A stretch of DNA of 33,364 bases from Candidatus Sulfobium mesophilum (lineage in GTDB: Bacteria; Nitrospirota; Thermodesulfovibrionia; Thermodesulfovibrionales; UBA6898), in the NCBI GenBank assembly GCA_900302705.1, contig OUUY01000067.1, positions 1 to 33,364 on the forward strand, read 5' to 3'. The first letter of the stretch is position 1. Every line of letters starts with the position of its first letter. This document shows, piece by piece, positions 25,429-32,722 of the stretch. The notes beneath the pieces are model-generated. The model was not told the DNA's origin and did not search any database. It saw only the letters and a list, made by a program, of their open reading frames with translations. The translations under genes and the position numbers were made by a program.

Positions 25429-25655
25429 GTATTTTTGCCTCCATGAAATCGGTTTCGTTTCACCCTGTCCACAACACGGTGGACATCGGGAAGACATCAT
25501 TTCCCAGTGGGATTCTTCTCATGACAGCGGCATAGTCCATCTTTCTTTGAAGCTTTTATTTTCTCAATGATGCCGGACTTACCCTGATTGTCAAATACGT
25601 CTTGCTCGATATCATCCTCTGTATAATTGAAACAGTAACAAACCGTCTTGCTCAT
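25425..25655 (-). CDS. candidate selenoprotein: CopZ-type [2Fe-2S] domain with in-frame UGA
   Basis: A 76-codon frame interrupted by one UGA (25499-25497, residue 53). Before it the sequence is CopZ/BFD-like: C6 and C8 in VCYCFNYTEDDIEQDV, then C42 and C44 in GLCRCHEKNPTGK. After it the frame continues C54-LPDVHRVVDRVK. The family ends this block NPxGxCCLGDV, so the UGA replaces the first Cys of the pair. The frame after the UGA stays open and closes in a 4-base overlap with the RHH-like start. A SECIS-like stem-loop lies downstream. CopZ-type domains bind [2Fe-2S] or zinc and serve as metallochaperones. There is no Shine-Dalgarno; TATAAT is 8 bases before the ATG. A nonsense-broken gene is the alternative reading. 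Confidence 0.7.
25463..25490 (-). promoter_or_regulatory. SECIS-like stem-loop after the in-frame UGA
   Basis: Counting the U of UGA as 1, the RNA pairs G16-C21 (GUCCAC) with G28-C33 (GUGGAC), extended by U15-A34 and, past a two-base bulge, by CCC (10-12) with GGG (35-37). The six-base apical loop is CGUGUU, with a G at loop position 2 followed by U. The loop begins 18 bases after the UGA. These match the general bacterial SECIS description (upper stem of at least 4 bp, G in the first two loop positions, loop 16-37 bases from UGA). Confidence 0.65.
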
Positions 25656-25663
25656 AATGGAAT

Positions 25664-25669
25664 ATTATA
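25664..25669 (-). promoter_or_regulatory. -10 element of the candidate selenoprotein cassette
   Basis: TATAAT on the minus strand, eight bases before the ATG at 25655. No good -35 is seen. Transcription would begin almost at the start codon, giving a leaderless message. Confidence 0.4.
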
Positions 25670-25703
25670 ATGCTTTTAGGCTCGTCGTATCTGCTCTGAT
25701 AAG

Positions 25704-25733
25704 TTGAGGGCAATATATTGCTTTTGATATCAT
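25704..25733 (+). promoter_or_regulatory. possible promoter of hpnN
   Basis: TTGAGG (25704-25709), an 18-base spacer and TATCAT (25728-25733), 29 bases before the hpnN ATG. Both boxes match consensus moderately. It is in the 107-base divergent gap with the cassette on the other strand. Confidence 0.4.
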
Positions 25734-25762
25734 TTAGAGATGCTGTCTGGAGTTCCCGATAA

Positions 25763-28414
25763 ATGACAACGACGAAGGAAAGCCGCTCACGCAGGCTTCT
25801 GGCACGGTGGGTGGCCTTTGTTCAGCTTCATGCCCTGTCAGTGGTTGCAGTTGCCTTTCTGCTCACTGCAGGAATCCTTTACTTTACGCTAACTCATTTC
25901 AGGATGAACACCGACCTCAACGGCTTGATGTCCGATTCCCTTAGCTACCGCAGGCTCCAGAATGATTTTACCCATGCTTTCCCGCAGCTCTCTGATACAA
26001 TCGTCATGGTTATTGATGGGGATACGCCAGAACTTGCAGCGGATGTTCGCGGTCAAGTTGCCCAACGGTTAAGGGCCGAGAAGGCCGTATGCAAGGACGT
26101 CTATGAACCGGGTGGTGGTGTTTTTTTTGAAAAGAACGGGCTTCTTTATCTGGGCGTTGATGAACTTGAAGATCTTTCGGACAAGATAACCGCGGCGCAA
26201 CCGCTAATCGGTTTTCTTTCGCAGGACTTAAGCCTTAAAGGATTGTTTTCGGTGCTCGGGCAGGCACTGGAGCAACCGAAAGACAGTGTGTTGAAGAAGG
26301 AAGGGCTTGATCCGCTTTTTGCGGAGATTAGGCGGGCCTTTGAAAATACTGCCGCCCATCGGCAATACTTTGTATCGTGGCAAAGACTCATGCTTGGGGG
26401 GAAGGCGGAGGCGCGCCAGAAAAGACAGTTTATTATTGTAAGGCCTTTACTTGAAAATAACAGCTTGTCGGCATGCGAAGTCGCCCTCAGAAAGGTCCGC
26501 AATATTGCAAAAGAGGTCGGTGCCGATGGCGCAAATGGTGTAAAGATACGAATCACGGGCGACGTTGCGCTTTCCGATGAGAATCTTGCCGAGGTGCGTA
26601 ACAGCGTAGGTGCTGCTACCTTAGTATCACTCGTTCTTGTGGGATTTATCATTTATATAGGCCTTGGGGGTTATGGCCGTCTTATGATCGCCTCACTGAT
26701 TACGCTGATTATCGGGCTGGTCTGGACTACAGGCTTTGCAATAGCCTTTATTGGAAGTCTTAATATGATATCGGTGACGTTTGGCGTACTTTTCATCGGT
26801 CTTGGCATCGACTACAGCATCCAATTCTGTCTGCGTCATAAAGAATTGCTCGAATCTGGGGTTTCGCACCGTGAAAGCCTGACGACCACCTCTGTGGGCG
26901 TGGGAAGGAGTCTTCTTCTTAGTTGTATTACGACTGCGATTGGCTTCTATGCCTTTTTGCCGACAGCTTACGCCGGCGTTGCAGAACTCGGCATGATATC
27001 AGGCACGGGTATGTTCATAAGTTTTATTGCGAACCTGACGATACTTCCAGCCCTGATCGAATTGTTGCCTGTCCGGGCAAGAAAAGCCCCGAAGGTTGAT
27101 GCCGTTATGACACTTGTTCAAGTCCCGTACAGACATGCTGGTCTTATAGTCACGGTAGCCCTCTTCTTGGGAATTGCCTCCGCCATTTTTTTACCGCGAT
27201 TTTATTTCAATTATAATCCGCTTGACCTTTATGACCAGAAATCCGAATCGGTTTCTACGGTCAAAGAACTTTTTAGCGAACCTAATACTACTCCCTGGAC
27301 AATCTCTGTCCTGGCAAGGGGAAAGGAAGAAGCGGAGAGACTGGCCGAGAGATTACGAACGCTGAGGGAAGTGAAGACGGTGATAACGCTGCCTGATTTC
27401 GTGCCTGAAAAACAGACTGAGAAGCTTGCCATTATTTCAGACTTGCGGCTTTTTATGCCTGCGGGCCTCGGGCGGGCCGCAATAAAGAAATCGAGCTATC
27501 GGCAGGACCTTCGCGCGCTTGATGGTTTGGAAAGGAAACTAAAGGATGCTATTGCGTCGTCTTCTGAGGAAGAGGGCGCTACGCTTAAGGGACTTTATAA
27601 GGCTATCCTGGAGTTCAAACAACTATTGAAGGATCCAGAAAGAGGCGAGACCGCTTTTGAGGAGCTTGAAGGCAGCCTGTTATGGAACCTGCCGTCTCTT
27701 CTTCGCAGGCTCGAAATGTCTCTTCAGGCATCTCATGTTGATGTGTCCGGGTTACCAAAAGACCTTTCCGAACAGTATTTGTCGTCAGATGGCCGTTACA
27801 GGGTGCAGGTATTTCCGAGTGAAAATATTATGGACCGGACTGCGCTGGCGCGTTTTGTAAATACCGTGAAATCAATAGCCCCAAATGCCACAGACTCGCC
27901 GGTGTCGATTTATTCCTCCGGTATGGCGATCATATCCTCCTTCAAAGAGGCAACCCTTTATGCCTTTTTGGCTATCACCATTTACCTGTTGATTGAACTG
28001 AGGAAGTTCACTATAACGCTGGTTATATTGACTCCTCTTATACTGGCAACGCTTATGGCAGGGGCGGCCTCGGTATTGCTTCAAATCCCGCTAAATTTTG
28101 CAAATGTCATAGTGGTCCCGCTAATGCTCGGCATCGGAGTGCATAGTGGCATAATATTTGTGGTGCGTTATCAGTCCGAGCCCCCTCCGGGCGGTAACAT
28201 GCTCACTACCAGCAATGCAAGAGCAGCACTCTTTAGTAATCTTGCGACAATGGTCAGCACGGGGAGCCTCTCTTTTTCTCCTCACAAAGGTATTTCAAGT
28301 ATCGGTATCCTTCTTACCCTCTGCCTCGGTTTCCTGACATTGGCGACCCTGATTTTGCTGCCCGCGTTGCTTAAGTTGACCGAAAGAAGCCTTAAACACG
28401 AGGATTTTGTCTAG
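25763..28414 (+). CDS. hpnN: hopanoid-associated RND/MMPL transporter HpnN
   Basis: An 883-residue RND/MMPL-type inner-membrane transporter. A first membrane helix (about 23-44) is followed by a periplasmic loop starting RMNTDLNGLMSD. A helix bundle about 286-440 contains GLGIDYSIQF; after a helix near 455-475 comes a second periplasmic loop, then a second bundle from about 725 with GIGVHSGIIF near 788. This two-halved plan is that of HpnN, which moves hopanoids to the outer membrane. The second half has lost the Asp of the GxxxD motif, replaced by H-S-G. Assignment rests on architecture and on the neighbouring cyclase and hpnH. GGAG precedes the ATG. Confidence 0.88.
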   Translation: MTTTKESRSRRLLARWVAFVQLHALSVVAVAFLLTAGILYFTLTHFRMNTDLNGLMSDSLSYRRLQNDFTHAFPQLSDTIVMVIDGDTPELAADVRGQVAQRLRAEKAVCKDVYEPGGGVFFEKNGLLYLGVDELEDLSDKITAAQPLIGFLSQDLSLKGLFSVLGQALEQPKDSVLKKEGLDPLFAEIRRAFENTAAHRQYFVSWQRLMLGGKAEARQKRQFIIVRPLLENNSLSACEVALRKVRNIAKEVGADGANGVKIRITGDVALSDENLAEVRNSVGAATLVSLVLVGFIIYIGLGGYGRLMIASLITLIIGLVWTTGFAIAFIGSLNMISVTFGVLFIGLGIDYSIQFCLRHKELLESGVSHRESLTTTSVGVGRSLLLSCITTAIGFYAFLPTAYAGVAELGMISGTGMFISFIANLTILPALIELLPVRARKAPKVDAVMTLVQVPYRHAGLIVTVALFLGIASAIFLPRFYFNYNPLDLYDQKSESVSTVKELFSEPNTTPWTISVLARGKEEAERLAERLRTLREVKTVITLPDFVPEKQTEKLAIISDLRLFMPAGLGRAAIKKSSYRQDLRALDGLERKLKDAIASSSEEEGATLKGLYKAILEFKQLLKDPERGETAFEELEGSLLWNLPSLLRRLEMSLQASHVDVSGLPKDLSEQYLSSDGRYRVQVFPSENIMDRTALARFVNTVKSIAPNATDSPVSIYSSGMAIISSFKEATLYAFLAITIYLLIELRKFTITLVILTPLILATLMAGAASVLLQIPLNFANVIVVPLMLGIGVHSGIIFVVRYQSEPPPGGNMLTTSNARAALFSNLATMVSTGSLSFSPHKGISSIGILLTLCLGFLTLATLILLPALLKLTERSLKHEDFV

Positions 28415-28722
28415 GGAGGTAAGCTATTTTCTTGAAGGAAATGGCTTTTTTCCTTAAAATACAAGAAGCCGCGCAACAGCGCGGGGCGTTACCTGGTTGC
28501 CATGAACCGGAACCGTTGCTATAATTGTTGCAGTAATGCTAATAGCATTGACGTAGACAGAGGACCGTCTGGTGCGGCCTGAAGAAAAGCAGAAAGGGAG
28601 CGAAGCCTTTTTACAGAGTGCGATGAAATGAATAAAGGGATTTTGATAATGGCGGCTGCCTTCAGCTGCTCCTTGATGACAGCTATCTTTTATCCGCCTT
28701 GTTGCTTCTTTCTGGAGAGAAA
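28415..28722 (+). other. 308-base region between hpnN and the cyclase
   Basis: Holds an AAGGAAA/TTTCCTT inverted repeat near 28438-28458, a perfect hairpin CCGCGC-AACA-GCGCGG (28469-28484) without a U-tract, a strong promoter (28497-28525), a further hairpin AGGACCG/CGGCCT around 28560-28580, and a short upstream frame (28628-28732). No riboswitch family was recognised in the leader of about 190 bases. Confidence 0.5.
28497..28525 (+). promoter_or_regulatory. sigma-70-type promoter of the squalene-hopene cyclase gene
   Basis: TTGCCA (28497-28502), exactly 17 bases, then a perfect TATAAT (28520-28525). Transcription would start near 28532, giving a 5' leader of about 190 bases before the cyclase ATG. 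This suggests that the cyclase and hpnH form a unit separate from hpnN. Confidence 0.75.
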
Positions 28723-28732
28723 ATGGATTTGA
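28628..28732 (+). CDS. possible upstream leader peptide (34 aa)
   Basis: A short frame MNKGILIMAAAFSCSLMTAI, then FYPPCCFFLERKWI, whose stop lies 10 bases inside the cyclase gene. It is hydrophobic, resembles a signal sequence and could couple translation to the cyclase. No clear ribosome site precedes it; ATG 28649 is a second candidate. It may be chance. Confidence 0.25.
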   Translation: MNKGILIMAAAFSCSLMTAIFYPPCCFFLERKWI

Positions 28733-30735
28733 TAAGCGGAGAGATGAGCCGAATCCTGGGAAGGTATTTCGGGTTCATATCAACTTCGCCTGCCGAGGGC
28801 GAGAATGCGACTTTTTCTGCGGGAAGACTGGATGCCCTGAATGAGGAAATAGCGAGGGCAGCGGCCAGGACAAGCGGAAATTATCTGGGCGAACAGCACC
28901 CTGACGGTTACTGGTGGTATGAACTGGAAGCTAACGTGACCATTACATCCGAATATCTGATGCTGCTTCATTTCCTCGGATTATATGACCGGCAGAGAGA
29001 CGAACTGATTGCCCGGCACATCCTTAACAACCAAAGGCCTGATGGTACATGGGCAATTCATTGGGGAGGAGAGGGCGACCTTAGCACCACTGTGGAGGCA
29101 TATTTTGCTCTCAAGCTCGCCGGATTTGACCCTGACGATCCGCCTTTGAGAAAGGCGAGGGAGTTTATTCTTAAAAACGGCGGGGTGGAGAGCTGCAGGG
29201 TTTTCACCAGAATTTTCCTTGCCCTGTTCGGCGAGTTCGACTGGAAGGCGATCCCTTCGATACCGGTTGAAGTCAATCTTATGCCGAGCTGGTTTCCGAT
29301 GAGCATTTATCGCATGTCCAGTTGGGCCAGGTGCACATTTGTCCCCCTTTCCATAGTCCTTGATCTAAGGCCGGTTAGACCGATCCCTAGGGGCGCCAGG
29401 ATAAGGGAGTTATATAAGGTCCCTGACAAAATGCCATCTCTTTCTCCGAAGAAACTTTCAACTTTTTCCTGGAAGAGGTTTTTCTTTATACTCGATATGG
29501 TCATAAAGGCTGCTGAAGACACGCCTCTCAGAGTGTTTAGAAATAAAGCGATGGGATTTACTGAGAGATGGGTGCGGGAACGACAGGAGCCTACCGGAGA
29601 CTGGGGAGGGATCCAGCCGGCGATGGTAAATTCCATCCTGGCATTGTCTTCTCTGGGCCACGATGTTTCTCACGAACCTATAAGAAAGGGGCTTGAGGCC
29701 CTTGAGCGTTTTACTTTGGAAAAAGAAGAAGAACTTATGCTTCAGTCCTGCATATCTCCTGTATGGGATACGGCGCTTACGTCGCTGGCCCTTCTGCATG
29801 CCGGACTCAGGAAAGACCATCCCCAGCTAATTAAGGCGTGCAGATGGCTTGCCTCCAAGCAGATATTCAAAAAGGGAGACTGGAGCATAAAGAGGCCTGG
29901 CCTTGAGCCTGGAGGATGGGCCTTCGAATTCGAAAACAGCTGGTATCCTGATGTGGATGACACCGCGGTTGTGTTGATGCTGCTTTACCGCTATGCCGAT
30001 GATGGGGTGATAGACCGCGCAAAACTTGACAGGGGGCTTTCGTGGATACTGGGGATGCAGGGCAGGGATGGGGGCTGGGGTGCCTTCGATGTCGATAACA
30101 ATATGAGAATATTGAATCAGCTGCCACTGGGAGACCTCGAAGCGATGATAGACCCAAGTACTCCGGACCTGACAGGAAGGGTGCTTGAACTTCTGGGTCA
30201 GATAGGATATGGGACTAATGACCGTGCCGTTAAGAAGGCTATAAAGTTTCTTAGAAAGACGCAGGAAGGCGATGGCTCATGGTGGGGCAGGTGGGGAGTA
30301 AATCATATATACGGCACTTGCGCCGTCCTTTGCGGATTAGGGGCCGTCGGAGAGAGCCTGAAGGCCCCTTATGTCAGAAAGGCCGTCAGATGGATCAAGG
30401 ATAACCAGAATCAGGACGGCGGCTGGGGAGAATGCTGCGAGTCCTACGCAGACCCCTCATTAAAGTGCCGTGGCGCAAGTACGCCCTCACAGACCGCCTG
30501 GGCAATGATGGCACTTATGGCGGCAGAGCAGGAGATTGTCGAAGAAGTGATACGCGGCGTCAAGTATCTTCTTAAAAGACAGAAGGATGACGGAACCTGG
30601 GACGAAGAGTGGTTTACCGGCACAGGCTTTCCCAAGTATTTCATGCTCAGATACCACAATTACAGGAATTGTTTTCCTCTTATGGCCCTCGGCAAGTTCT
30701 GCCAAAGGAGTCGTAGCAGAGGCCTCGGACAGTGA
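28723..30735 (+). CDS. shc: squalene-hopene cyclase
   Basis: A 670-residue class II triterpene cyclase that converts squalene into hopene/hopanol, a monotopic inner-membrane enzyme. The catalytic DxDD is D410-V-D412-D413 in SWYPDVDDTAVVLM, where the middle Asp is the proton donor. Several QW repeats that stabilise the alpha-barrels are visible: QRPDGTWAIHW, QGRDGGWGAFD, QEGDGSWWGRW, NQDGGWGE and QKDDGTWDEEW. Length is normal for the family. The start is ATG 28723 with GGAGAG close upstream; a TTG at 28699 would only add eight residues. Nothing suggests inactivation. Followed by hpnH 94 bases downstream. Confidence 0.97.
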   Translation: MDLISGEMSRILGRYFGFISTSPAEGENATFSAGRLDALNEEIARAAARTSGNYLGEQHPDGYWWYELEANVTITSEYLMLLHFLGLYDRQRDELIARHILNNQRPDGTWAIHWGGEGDLSTTVEAYFALKLAGFDPDDPPLRKAREFILKNGGVESCRVFTRIFLALFGEFDWKAIPSIPVEVNLMPSWFPMSIYRMSSWARCTFVPLSIVLDLRPVRPIPRGARIRELYKVPDKMPSLSPKKLSTFSWKRFFFILDMVIKAAEDTPLRVFRNKAMGFTERWVRERQEPTGDWGGIQPAMVNSILALSSLGHDVSHEPIRKGLEALERFTLEKEEELMLQSCISPVWDTALTSLALLHAGLRKDHPQLIKACRWLASKQIFKKGDWSIKRPGLEPGGWAFEFENSWYPDVDDTAVVLMLLYRYADDGVIDRAKLDRGLSWILGMQGRDGGWGAFDVDNNMRILNQLPLGDLEAMIDPSTPDLTGRVLELLGQIGYGTNDRAVKKAIKFLRKTQEGDGSWWGRWGVNHIYGTCAVLCGLGAVGESLKAPYVRKAVRWIKDNQNQDGGWGECCESYADPSLKCRGASTPSQTAWAMMALMAAEQEIVEEVIRGVKYLLKRQKDDGTWDEEWFTGTGFPKYFMLRYHNYRNCFPLMALGKFCQRSRSRGLGQ

Positions 30736-30829
30736 GGCAATGCCCTTAAGATGGCTGTGGCATGGTTCCAAGGAAATGATCGCCTAAAGAAAGCGGCATA
30801 GCAGATATTGTGAAGGAGGATTTCAGTAC

Positions 30830-31834
30830 ATGCGGTTTCCCGCGGCTCTATATTCGTCTCTTACAGTTTTTTTTATAAAGAACTTTCTTGAAGGCATAAA
30901 ACGTTTCCCCCTGGTACTTATGCTTGAGCCCACCCACCGGTGTAATCTGGCATGCGCGGGCTGCGACAGGATCAGACTCCATAATGAGCAGCAATCCGAA
31001 GACCTGTCTTTGGAGCAGTGCATAGAATCAGTACGGGAGTCCAGGGCCCCGGTAGTGACGATCACCGGCGGTGAACCGCTTCTTTATCCGCACCTGACTG
31101 CCCTTGTAAATGAACTTCTGGAAATGAAGAGACACATTTACCTTTGCACAAACGGTCTGCTGACGGAGTCCTTTATTGAGGAATTCAGACCCCAGCCAAG
31201 GCTTACCCTTAATTTTCACCTCGACGGTCTTGAGCAGACCCATGACGGGATAACGAAAAGACCGGGCACTTTCAGGAAGGCTCTGGAAAATATTCAGAGA
31301 GCTAAGGAAAAGGGCTTCAGGGTTAGCACTAATACCTCTGTATACAAGAACTCCGGAAAAAGGGAGTTGGGTCAACTGTTTGAGAAAATTACTTCCTTGG
31401 GCGTTGACGGCACGCTCATATCACCAGCATTCAGCTATGAAAGCGTAGGCGACGATATTTTTCTGAGCCGTGAAGAGGCTGTCGCAAGGTTCAGGGATAT
31501 GTCTGAGTTTTTTTCGAGATTTCCATTTCTTAATTCTCCCGTGTATGTGGATTTCCTGAAGGGTGAGAAGGATATGCGGTGCACCCCGTGGGGAAACCCC
31601 ACGAGAAATCCTCTCGGTTGGAAATCACCCTGTTATTTGATCACTGACGCCTATTACGGTTCCTTTGGTGAGATGATGGAAAAAACCCAGTGGGACAGGT
31701 ACGGAACCGGCGCAGACCCCAGGTGCAGAAACTGCATGGTTCATAGCGGGTATGAGGCCACATCGATGCGGTGCGCTTTTTCGAGTCCAAGAGACCTTTT
31801 AAGGCTTTTGATCTGGAATTTGAAAAAGGGCTGA
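30830..31834 (+). CDS. hpnH: hopanoid radical SAM protein HpnH (adenosylhopane synthase)
   Basis: A 334-residue radical SAM enzyme. The Cx3Cx2C cluster motif is C38-NLA-C42-AG-C45, preceded by RFPLVLMLEPTHR, very typical of HpnH, and followed by TITGGEPLLYPHL and TNGLLTESFI. HpnH joins an adenosyl radical to diploptene, giving adenosylhopane, the first step to extended C35 hopanoids. C-terminal cysteines (CRNCMVHSGYEATSMRC) are also conserved in the family. GGAGG stands ten bases before the ATG. The stop overlaps the ATG of the following membrane protein by one base (TGATG). Confidence 0.95.
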   Translation: MRFPAALYSSLTVFFIKNFLEGIKRFPLVLMLEPTHRCNLACAGCDRIRLHNEQQSEDLSLEQCIESVRESRAPVVTITGGEPLLYPHLTALVNELLEMKRHIYLCTNGLLTESFIEEFRPQPRLTLNFHLDGLEQTHDGITKRPGTFRKALENIQRAKEKGFRVSTNTSVYKNSGKRELGQLFEKITSLGVDGTLISPAFSYESVGDDIFLSREEAVARFRDMSEFFSRFPFLNSPVYVDFLKGEKDMRCTPWGNPTRNPLGWKSPCYLITDAYYGSFGEMMEKTQWDRYGTGADPRCRNCMVHSGYEATSMRCAFSSPRDLLRLLIWNLKKG

Positions 31835-32688
31835 TGGAGTCTCTTGCCGGCCTTTTATTCGGAACTATAGCGCTACGGCCCTATGTCTTTATCTTCCTGC
31901 TTGTCTATCTTATAGGATGCTCTCTTCATCTCGGTCTGAAAAGGGCTGTGAGCTTTTGCGTGGCGGGTTATTTCGTGACATGGCTGTCCGAATATTCTTC
32001 CATACATAACGGCTTTCCTTATGGATATTACATATACGCAGGGACTACGATGGGCAGGGAGCTTTGGATTCTGGGTGTGCCTTTTATGGATTCCCTTAGC
32101 TATGTTTTTCTTGCCTATGCAAGCTTTTCTCTTGCCCTGCTTGCCGTTTCACCTGTGCGTCTGGAGAAAAAAGTTATCTACATACTTGAGACGAAAGGAC
32201 TCAGATATTCGCTGAAGACGACTGTATTAGGCGCTTTATTTATGACCTGTCTCGACGTGATCATCGATCCTGTTGCGCTCAGGGGCGAAAGATGGTTTCT
32301 CGGCAAGATACATGAATACCCTGCCGGAGGGGTATATTTTGGAGTGCCCATCTCGAATTTTGCGGGCTGGTTCCTGGTCGGCTTTATATTGATCCTGACT
32401 CTGCAGAGAATAGACAAATATCTTGGCGAAGCTGGAGATATTACCGGCTACAGGTTTTCGTGGAGATATCTCATAGGACCAGCTCTTTATTATTCAGTCC
32501 TGCTTTTTAATCTTTGCATAACTTTTTTTATAGGGGAGTATGCGATGGCAGGGACGGGGTTTTTTATAGTCGTCTGCCTGACCACACTCCTGCTATATTC
32601 GAAGGTGAGGCTATCCTCCGGGGGTGAAGCTGAGGCGGCCCTTTCTGCTCATCTTAACGATTTTCCGATGGCTGAGACAGTGAAATAA
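31834..32688 (+). CDS. CruF/DUF422-like integral membrane protein
   Basis: A 284-residue polytopic membrane protein with about seven hydrophobic segments. Conserved-looking blocks WLSEYSSIHNGFPYGYYIYA, GVPFMDSLSYVFLAYASF, and TCLDVIIDPVALRGERWF followed by GVPISNFAGWFLVG match the carotenoid biosynthesis protein family (PF04240), which includes the carotenoid 1,2-hydratase CruF. I start it at ATG 31834, coupled to hpnH through TGATG; the longer frame from 31771 would overlap hpnH. No carotenoid gene is near, so an isoprenoid or hopanoid side-chain role is possible. Function is uncertain beyond a membrane-bound terpenoid-related family. Confidence 0.85.
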   Translation: MESLAGLLFGTIALRPYVFIFLLVYLIGCSLHLGLKRAVSFCVAGYFVTWLSEYSSIHNGFPYGYYIYAGTTMGRELWILGVPFMDSLSYVFLAYASFSLALLAVSPVRLEKKVIYILETKGLRYSLKTTVLGALFMTCLDVIIDPVALRGERWFLGKIHEYPAGGVYFGVPISNFAGWFLVGFILILTLQRIDKYLGEAGDITGYRFSWRYLIGPALYYSVLLFNLCITFFIGEYAMAGTGFFIVVCLTTLLLYSKVRLSSGGEAEAALSAHLNDFPMAETVK

Positions 32689-32722
32689 TATTCACTTTGA
32701 GGCCATATCTCCCGGTTGCTAT

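Noticed and set aside
25231-25500. A longer version of the RHH-like protein beginning MMSSRCPPCCGQGE
   Set aside because: The CPPCC-looking start comes from reading the SECIS-like region in another frame; GTG 25428 has a proper GGAGG and couples to the upstream frame.
28469-28484. GC-rich hairpin CCGCGC-AACA-GCGCGG as terminator of hpnN
   Set aside because: No T-run follows on the plus strand, so it does not meet the criteria of an intrinsic terminator.
28560-28620. A possible riboswitch in the cyclase leader
   Set aside because: Compared with remembered consensus of cobalamin, glycine and cyclic di-GMP classes, no conserved core was found; kept only as an unclassified structured leader.
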